This document shows, in pieces, positions 7,070 to 10,704 of a stretch of 10,704 nucleotides of DNA. Below the pieces are notes generated by a model. It ran no database searches and was not told the origin of the DNA. It saw nothing but the letters and a program-made list of their open reading frames with translations. Position 1 is the first letter of the stretch. Each line of letters opens with the position of its first letter. The position numbers were made by a program, and so were the translations under genes. Source of the stretch: Thiomonas sp. (GTDB lineage: Bacteria; Pseudomonadota; Gammaproteobacteria; Burkholderiales; Burkholderiaceae); the NCBI GenBank assembly GCA_027443745.1, contig DAIAZB010000641.1:1-10704 (forward strand). Reading direction: 5' to 3'.

Positions 7070-7630
7070 ATGCAACGTCGTTCGTTTGTGACCGTGGTGG
7101 CGGGGTTCCTGGGAACCGTGTCCACCTATCTGCTCGGCCGTCGCCCGGCCAGCGCCCAGCCCCGTCGTGCCGCCGCTGGCGCAGAGATGATGGGGGGCAT
7201 GATGGGAGGCGGGATGATGGGCGACATGATGGCGCCAGAGAACATGCGCGGACCAATGCGCACCGGCATGCAACTGTTCGAACGCCACCAGCTCATCCGG
7301 CGTCAGGTCACGGAGCTGCCCGATGGCGTCCACGATGTCACGACCTCGTCCGACCCGGCCACGGCGGCCCTGATCCAGCAGCATGTTGCCGACATGTACC
7401 GGCGCCTGGACGAGAACCGCCCTTTCCCTTATCCCATGAGCAACAGCGTTCCGGAGATGTTCGCCAACCCCGGCGGATACCAGCGAAAGCTGGAGATTTT
7501 GCCCGACGGAGTCGCGGTCACCGAGACGTCGAGCGATCCGCGGATGGTGGCGATTATCCAGGCGCATGCGCGCGAGCTCGACCGATTCGTCAAGGAGGGA
7601 ATGCCCGCCATGATGCGCGGGATGATGTGA
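7070..7630 (+). CDS. Tat-exported Met-rich protein with an internal duplicated module, unknown function
   Basis: I do not recognise a named family for this 186-residue protein. It starts with a twin-arginine type signal (QRRSFVTVVAGFLG, then YLLGRRPASA with cleavage probably before Q30). A Met/Gly segment follows at residues 40-67, with eleven methionines including MMGGMMGGGMMGDMM. Next are two related modules, residues 78-118 and 139-179, about 18 of 41 positions identical without gaps, sharing LPDGV, TxSSDP, IQxH and a final P. The protein ends MPAMMRGMM. Each module carries one conserved histidine (H105, H166). It begins 2 nt after the cusA stop, with GGAG at 7060-7063, so it belongs to the efflux operon. 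The Met clusters suit periplasmic Cu(I)/Ag(I) binding. Tat export suggests it folds, or loads a ligand, before leaving the cytoplasm. These roles are inferred. Confidence 0.85.
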   Translation: MQRRSFVTVVAGFLGTVSTYLLGRRPASAQPRRAAAGAEMMGGMMGGGMMGDMMAPENMRGPMRTGMQLFERHQLIRRQVTELPDGVHDVTTSSDPATAALIQQHVADMYRRLDENRPFPYPMSNSVPEMFANPGGYQRKLEILPDGVAVTETSSDPRMVAIIQAHARELDRFVKEGMPAMMRGMM

Positions 7631-7640
7631 CGCGCGCGTC
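7629..7640. repeat. 12-bp perfect palindrome over the stop codon of the Met-rich gene
   Basis: GACGCGCGCGTC reads the same on both strands and overlaps the TGA at 7628-7630. It is alternating purine-pyrimidine over most of its length. No T-run follows, so a terminator role is not supported, and in this GC-rich DNA it could be chance. Confidence 0.4.
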
Positions 7641-7701
7641 GCCGGCTCGGCAGGCAGGCGCACCAAGAAACCCGTCAAGGCGACTTGGGGAAGGGAGATT
7701 T

Positions 7702-7739
7702 CCAGCGGGGTTGCCGTGGCAGCCAATCCCATGCGCTGG
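7702..7739. other. Nested inverted repeat in the gap before cusF
   Basis: In the 157-nt gap between the Met-rich gene and cusF, CCAGCG (7702-7707) pairs with CGCTGG (7734-7739), GGG (7708-7710) can pair with CCC just inside, and GGTTGCC with GGCAGCC form an alternative inner stem. Nothing coding was found in this gap. The structure may separate cusF expression from the upstream operon, but no terminator T-run is present. Confidence 0.35.
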
Positions 7740-7787
7740 CGGCGTTGACCAAGCTGCCGAACTTGTCCTCGATTCATTCTTCATTCC

Positions 7788-8141
7788 ATGAACCATTCCC
7801 GCTCTGCACTTGTTCTGATCTGCGCCCTCACAACCATGTCGGCAGCCATCGCGGCCCCGGCCTCGATGCCCGGGATGGGCGCGATGCACGCTGGATCTAC
7901 CGCGGCGGCTCGCGGCTTCATGGCCTATGGAGTCGTCAACAGCGTCGACGTGGCCGCGAGCAGCGTGAACATCACCCATCACGCGATCAAGGCGTTGGGC
8001 TGGCCGGGAATGACCATGACCTTTCAGGTGCGAGACAGGGAGGATCTGGCGTCCGTGAAGGCTGGGGAGAAGGTGGACTTCGACTTGGCCAGAAGCTCGT
8101 CCGGGCAGTACGTGATTACGAGGCTGCGCAGTGGGCGGTAG
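7788..8141 (+). CDS. cusF: CusF-like periplasmic Cu(I)/Ag(I) chaperone
   Basis: This 117-residue protein carries Cu(I)/Ag(I) in the periplasm and passes it to CusB. Residues 1-23 form a signal peptide (ALVLICALTTMSAAIAA). A short His/Met linker (MPGMGAMH) precedes the OB-fold domain. The CusF metal site is complete: H64, W72, M75 and M77 in THHAIKALGWPGMTMTF, with the same spacing as H36, W44, M47 and M49 of mature E. coli CusF; the tryptophan caps the metal by a cation-pi contact. The KAGEKVDFDL stretch matches the later beta strands of the family. The gap before it is 157 nt, longer than within the cusCBA block, and no good Shine-Dalgarno site is visible before the ATG, so it may have its own promoter. 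In E. coli cusF lies between cusC and cusB; here it is downstream of cusA. Confidence 0.92.
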   Translation: MNHSRSALVLICALTTMSAAIAAPASMPGMGAMHAGSTAAARGFMAYGVVNSVDVAASSVNITHHAIKALGWPGMTMTFQVRDREDLASVKAGEKVDFDLARSSSGQYVITRLRSGR

Positions 8142-8173
8142 CGAATTGCCGGGGCCGCGGTCGAGCTCAGGCT

Positions 8174-8371
8174 GGGAGATTCATGTTCACCAGCGCGCTC
8201 CTGCGGCGGCTGCACGCAGTGCGCCGGGACCTACGCCTGCCGTCCGAAGTGTCCACGTCCGATCGATACGAACTGCTCGAGATCAACGACCGCAGCATCG
8301 CGACCACAGCCAACGCGCCATGCTCCGCGTGGGAGCAGATGTTCCCCGATAAGGCCGCTCACGATAGTTAA
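8174..8371 (+). pseudogene. istB: IS21-family istB remnant (internally deleted and truncated)
   Basis: IstB is the AAA+ ATPase helper of IS21 transposition. The frame from about 8174 (ATG at 8183) encodes MFTSALLRRLHAVRRDLRLP, then DRYELLEINDRS, then IATTANAPCSAWEQMFPDKA. These correspond, in order, to three IstB blocks: the segment after Walker A (ARRDLRLP-type), the start of the Walker B strand (DRYDLLIIDD-type), and the sensor region (SITANQPFSAWxxIFPD-type). The Walker B acidic pair and roughly 30 residues after it are missing between blocks two and three, and the N-terminal Walker A part and the C-terminal DRLVHH part are absent. It is thus a non-functional relic. Recognition rests on remembered family motifs, not on a search. 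It lies just after cusF and before the end of tnpS. Confidence 0.65.
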
Positions 8372-8433
8372 CGCCGGGCAGACGTCCGTGGTGCTGACTT
8401 TTTGGGCGCACTGCTGCTTGCGTTGGGGGACAA

Positions 8434-8460
8434 ATCAGGTGTCGTGCGAATCTGGTGTCA
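8434..8460 (+). mobile_element. Probable right end of the decayed IS21-type element
   Basis: Two nearly identical decamers, ATCAGGTGTC at 8434-8443 and ATCTGGTGTC at 8450-8459, sit 16 bp apart downstream of the istB remnant, and the second is followed by A, giving a terminal CA. IS21-family ends typically carry repeated transposase-binding motifs and finish in CA-3'. The position and orientation fit a right end at 8460. The matching left end was not found, so the element is partial. The stretch 8372-8433 holds no gene and no clear terminator. Confidence 0.4.
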
Positions 8461-9562
8461 GCCCAATTTCACCGGCGGATGTGAACATCCGTGCCCCCGC
8501 GCTGCGCGCCGACTCCGCAGCCCGAAAGTATCCGATAAGCGTGGCAGCCGAGGTATGCCCAGTCAGCGCCATGGTTTCAGCCAGGGGCACGTTTTGCCGC
8601 GCAGCCTCGGTCACGAAGCCCGAGCGCAGAGAGTGCGCCGCGAAGGTGTCGGGCAAGCCAGCGAGCGCGGCGCGCGCCTTGACAATGTCGCGCACGGCAG
8701 CGGGCGCAAGGGGCTCTCCGATTGTGTCGCCACGGCGGATGCGCCGAAAAATCGCCCCCTGGGTCAGCCCACTGCGCCCAATCCACGCTTCCAGCGCGTC
8801 GGCGGCGTCGTCGAGAATGGGCTTTTCGCTGTCGGGTCGTAGATCCCCGGCCTGGTTCGTCTTGGAGCGCAACAACGTGTAGGAATATGCGCGCGGCCCC
8901 ACCTTGCGCGTGTTGTCGAACGTTGCGTCCGTGACCTCCGAGCGGCGGCGCCCGCCACTGGCCCAAGCGAAGAGGAGGAGGGCGCGGTCGCGCACGCCGC
9001 GCAGCGAATCGTCGCAGGTGGCGAGCATCGCTTGCAAGGGCTCCAGGGTGATCGCCGCCTTTTTGTCCGGCCTCACACCTCGTTTGGCGTAGGCGCGGCG
9101 GGCCTTGGCGACGAGTTCGCGCACGTGGGCGTGCTGGACGGGATTGGATCCTCCCTGGAGCTGATGGGCCTTGGACAGTACGCTCAGGCGGTGCAGCACG
9201 GTGGCCAGCGCGGGCGCGCCCGGCTTGGCCTTGAAGCCGCCTTCGACCAGCGCCTGGTCGAGCACGGGCGGCATTTCATAGGCAAGACCTGCCGGCGTCT
9301 TGCGCTGCAGGTGATCCACCAGGAACTGCTGCACGGCCGCGACGGGAACGGGCAGGGCGATGGGCTGGCGATAGCGCAGCCAGTACCAGGCCGCCCAGTA
9401 GCGCAGCGCCGCCTGGTAACTGCGCACGGTGTGCGCGGATTCGCCCTCGGCGAGCAGCGCCTCGACGGCGGCCGACGTGAAGGGCGCGAGCACGCCGGGA
9501 TCGAGCGCACTGATCCCGCTCGGCGCCCACTCGACGGGAGCGATCATGCGACGCTTGACCAT
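8435..9562 (-). CDS. tnpS: TnpS-like tyrosine recombinase for cointegrate resolution
   Basis: This 375-residue tyrosine recombinase would act at the adjacent rst-like site to resolve cointegrates of a Tn3-family transposon. Residues 28-160 form a SAM-like core-binding domain (TVRSYQAALRYWAAWY). The catalytic domain has the full set: R206 in GGRRRSE, a likely K234 in RSKTNQ, H310 and R313 in AHSLRSG, H336 in LTGHTS, and the nucleophile Y345 in LIGYFR. It is divergent from a KfrA-like gene across a short spacer with an inverted repeat, which is the Tn4651/Tn5041 tnpS-rst-tnpT layout. This context favours TnpS over a phage or genomic-island integrase. The start at 9562 has a weak ribosome-binding site; M6 (9547) is an alternative. 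The last eight codons seem to come from the IS end, so the native C-terminus may be altered, though well after the active-site tyrosine. Confidence 0.85.
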   Translation of the reverse strand: MVKRRMIAPVEWAPSGISALDPGVLAPFTSAAVEALLAEGESAHTVRSYQAALRYWAAWYWLRYRQPIALPVPVAAVQQFLVDHLQRKTPAGLAYEMPPVLDQALVEGGFKAKPGAPALATVLHRLSVLSKAHQLQGGSNPVQHAHVRELVAKARRAYAKRGVRPDKKAAITLEPLQAMLATCDDSLRGVRDRALLLFAWASGGRRRSEVTDATFDNTRKVGPRAYSYTLLRSKTNQAGDLRPDSEKPILDDAADALEAWIGRSGLTQGAIFRRIRRGDTIGEPLAPAAVRDIVKARAALAGLPDTFAAHSLRSGFVTEAARQNVPLAETMALTGHTSAATLIGYFRAAESARSAGARMFTSAGEIGLTPDSHDT

Positions 9563-9581
9563 GAGTGGGAAAGTTTACAAT
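9555..9581 (+). promoter_or_regulatory. Candidate promoter for tnpT, overlapping the tnpS start
   Basis: TTGACC at 9555-9560 and TACAAT at 9576-9581 match the sigma70 boxes at five of six positions each, but the 15-bp spacer is short. Transcription would run through the resolution site to tnpT, leaving a leader of about 95 nt. The overlap with the tnpS start and with a small dyad would let bound recombination proteins control expression. A minus-strand promoter for tnpS was not convincing. Confidence 0.35.
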
Positions 9582-9640
9582 GCATGTACGATGTCTAACA
9601 CAGCTAGAGCATAGCTCACGATAACACTCCCTTATCGTGA
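9576..9640. other. rst-like cointegrate resolution site with core inverted repeat
   Basis: In the 122-bp gap between the divergent tnpS and tnpT genes, TCACGATAA (9616-9624) and TTATCGTGA (9632-9640) form a perfect 9-bp inverted repeat around the 7-bp spacer CACTCCC. Two arms of a recombinase site around a short asymmetric spacer are what tyrosine recombinases cleave and exchange. Beside it lie two smaller dyads with 5-bp spacers: AGCTA/TAGCT (9602-9616), touching the core arm, and TACA/TGTA (9576-9588). These are candidate TnpT or accessory binding sites. Tn4651-type transposons are known to have their rst site in this position. The role of each dyad here is inferred. Confidence 0.75.
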
Positions 9641-9684
9641 CTAACTATCGCAGGAAGCAGGGCGCAAATCAAGGAGGTCGAACC

Positions 9685-10683
9685 ATGGCACGCGGCATCA
9701 CCGAACACGACGTCTTCGCCGCCTGCGACGCACTGCTGCTCGCAGGCGAGCGCCCGACCATCGAGCGGGTACGCCAGACGATCGGACGCGGATCGCCCAA
9801 CACGGTCAGTCCGATGCTGGACGCCTGGTTCAAAGGGCTGGGCCGACGCCTGCAGGATCCCGGGGCCTTTGCCGCTGCGCCCGACGTGCCCGAGCCCATC
9901 CTCCAGGCCGCGCAGCATTTCTGGGAGACGGCGCTTGCGCACACGCGCGCCGACTTTGATACGCGACTGCGCGAGGGCCTCGCAACAGCTGCCGCCAACG
10001 TCGAGGCAGAAAGGGAGCGCGCCGAGCAAGCGGTAGCAGCTGCGCGCGAAGCCCAGGCGACAGCCGCGCGGCTCGAGCAGCAGTTGACGCAGCGGGGCCA
10101 CCAACTCGACGCCGCCCACCAGGACCTCGCCGCGGAGCGCGCGCGTCTCGAGGGGGCCCGGGTCGCACTGGACACGGCGTCCAGCACCCTTCGGGAGCAC
10201 CAAGGCAAGGCGACCGTCGAAATGGCCGAGCTCAGGCGGCAACTCGAAGCGGCACTCCAGCGCGCCGACGCCGCGGATCGGCGCGTCGCGCTGGAACTCG
10301 AGCGCGAGCGCATGGCGCGTGCCAAGGCCGAACGCCAGGTGGAGGCGCTTCAGCGCGCCCTGAGCGCCGAGCGCCAAGCGACCTTGGCCGCTGGGGAGCA
10401 AGCGCAAGCGCTGCTGAATGCCGCACGTGACCGCGAGCAGGCGCAGGCCACCTTCCATGCGGCAGCCGCTGCCGAACTGACGCTGGAGCGCGAGCGCATC
10501 GCGGACCTGCGAGCCGCCCTTGAGGCCAGTGCCGCGGACGCGGCGGCGGCGCGCGCGCAGATCGCCACACTGCAAGCGTCGCTGGATCGCTTGGCGACCT
10601 TGGCCGAATTGGCCACGCGAAAAACCACTCCGGCCGCGCGCAAGCGTGCGCCAAGCACACCGTCGCTTGCGCGCACGCGTTGA
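9685..10683 (+). CDS. tnpT: TnpT-like cointegrate resolution protein, KfrA-type DNA-binding coiled coil
   Basis: This 332-residue protein is expected to bind the adjacent resolution site and assist TnpS. Residues 4-55 are a KfrA_N-type helix-turn-helix (ITEHDVFAACDALL, then PTIERVRQTIG and SPNTVSPMLDAWF). From about residue 105 to 305 the chain is almost wholly Ala/Glu/Arg/Gln heptad-like sequence, a long coiled coil. The last 20 residues are basic and proline-containing (ARKRAPSTPSLARTR). The ATG at 9685 follows AAGGAGG by a good spacing; the open frame continues upstream to 9637, into the resolution site, and that extension is unlikely to be translated. KfrA itself is a plasmid partition accessory protein, so family alone is ambiguous. 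The divergent tyrosine recombinase and the core site between them make TnpT the better reading. The transposase tnpA is not in the window and may lie to the right. Confidence 0.85.
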   Translation: MARGITEHDVFAACDALLLAGERPTIERVRQTIGRGSPNTVSPMLDAWFKGLGRRLQDPGAFAAAPDVPEPILQAAQHFWETALAHTRADFDTRLREGLATAAANVEAERERAEQAVAAAREAQATAARLEQQLTQRGHQLDAAHQDLAAERARLEGARVALDTASSTLREHQGKATVEMAELRRQLEAALQRADAADRRVALELERERMARAKAERQVEALQRALSAERQATLAAGEQAQALLNAARDREQAQATFHAAAAAELTLERERIADLRAALEASAADAAAARAQIATLQASLDRLATLAELATRKTTPAARKRAPSTPSLARTR

Positions 10684-10704
10684 GGCCTTCAGCCCTGCTC
10701 CAGG

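Noticed and set aside
7641..7660. Short GCCG/CGGC stem after the Met-rich gene as a terminator
   Set aside because: The stem is four base pairs and is not followed by a T-run.
7745..7780. TTGACC at 7745-7750 as the -35 of a separate cusF promoter
   Set aside because: No acceptable -10 hexamer is found at 15-19 bp; the idea of a separate promoter is kept only as a possibility.
7685..8182. An open frame over cusF in another phase, continuing into the istB remnant
   Set aside because: cusF in its own frame has a complete signal peptide and metal site; only the part after about 8174 of the other frame has recognisable similarity.
8435..9562. Phage or integrative-element integrase
   Set aside because: No tRNA-end attachment site, excisionase or phage gene is near, while the partner gene and intervening site fit cointegrate resolution.
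9685..10683. KfrA plasmid-partition protein as the identity of the right-hand gene
   Set aside because: The DNA-binding domain is of this type, but the divergent tyrosine recombinase and the core inverted repeat between the genes match tnpS-rst-tnpT; no parA, parB or replication gene is seen.

Overview
The window is a GC-rich accessory segment, probably from a beta- or gammaproteobacterium (Burkholderiales or Pseudomonas type, judged from base composition and protein families). It looks like the inside of a metal-resistance transposon. No rRNA, tRNA or CRISPR array is visible.

Layout from left to right: (1) the 3' part of a mercury-type merR (1-315), cut by the window edge but keeping all three Hg-binding cysteines. 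The mer structural genes would normally lie further left, divergently transcribed. (2) A short intergenic stretch with a perfect 15-bp tandem repeat and a sigma70-like promoter (about 500-527). (3) A plus-strand copper/silver efflux cluster: a small exported Cys/Met/His-rich protein (565-966), two adjacent mRNA hairpins, cusC (outer-membrane channel), cusB (periplasmic adaptor with a duplicated metal-binding head), cusA (RND pump), an unnamed Tat-exported Met-rich protein with an internal duplication, and cusF (periplasmic Cu/Ag chaperone). cusC, cusB, cusA and the Met-rich gene overlap or nearly touch, so they form one operon. (4) A decayed IS21-type element (istB remnant and probable right end) next to the efflux cluster. 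(5) A divergent pair that I identify as the cointegrate-resolution module of Tn4651-type Tn3-family transposons: tnpS (tyrosine recombinase, minus strand) and tnpT (KfrA-like coiled-coil DNA-binding protein, plus strand), with a rst-like resolution site between them.

How the parts work together: CusF and the two unnamed exported proteins would bind or buffer Cu(I)/Ag(I) in the periplasm. CusB would receive metal through two metal-binding heads and activate CusA, which expels it through CusC. MerR would control a neighbouring mercury operon. TnpS and TnpT would resolve the cointegrates made by a Tn3-family transposase that is not in the window.

The most interesting parts are the two unnamed exported metal-binding proteins, the doubled CusB head, the tandem hairpins before cusC, and the IS end that seems to supply the last codons of tnpS. 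No copper regulator (CusRS, CopRS, CueR) is present in the window.
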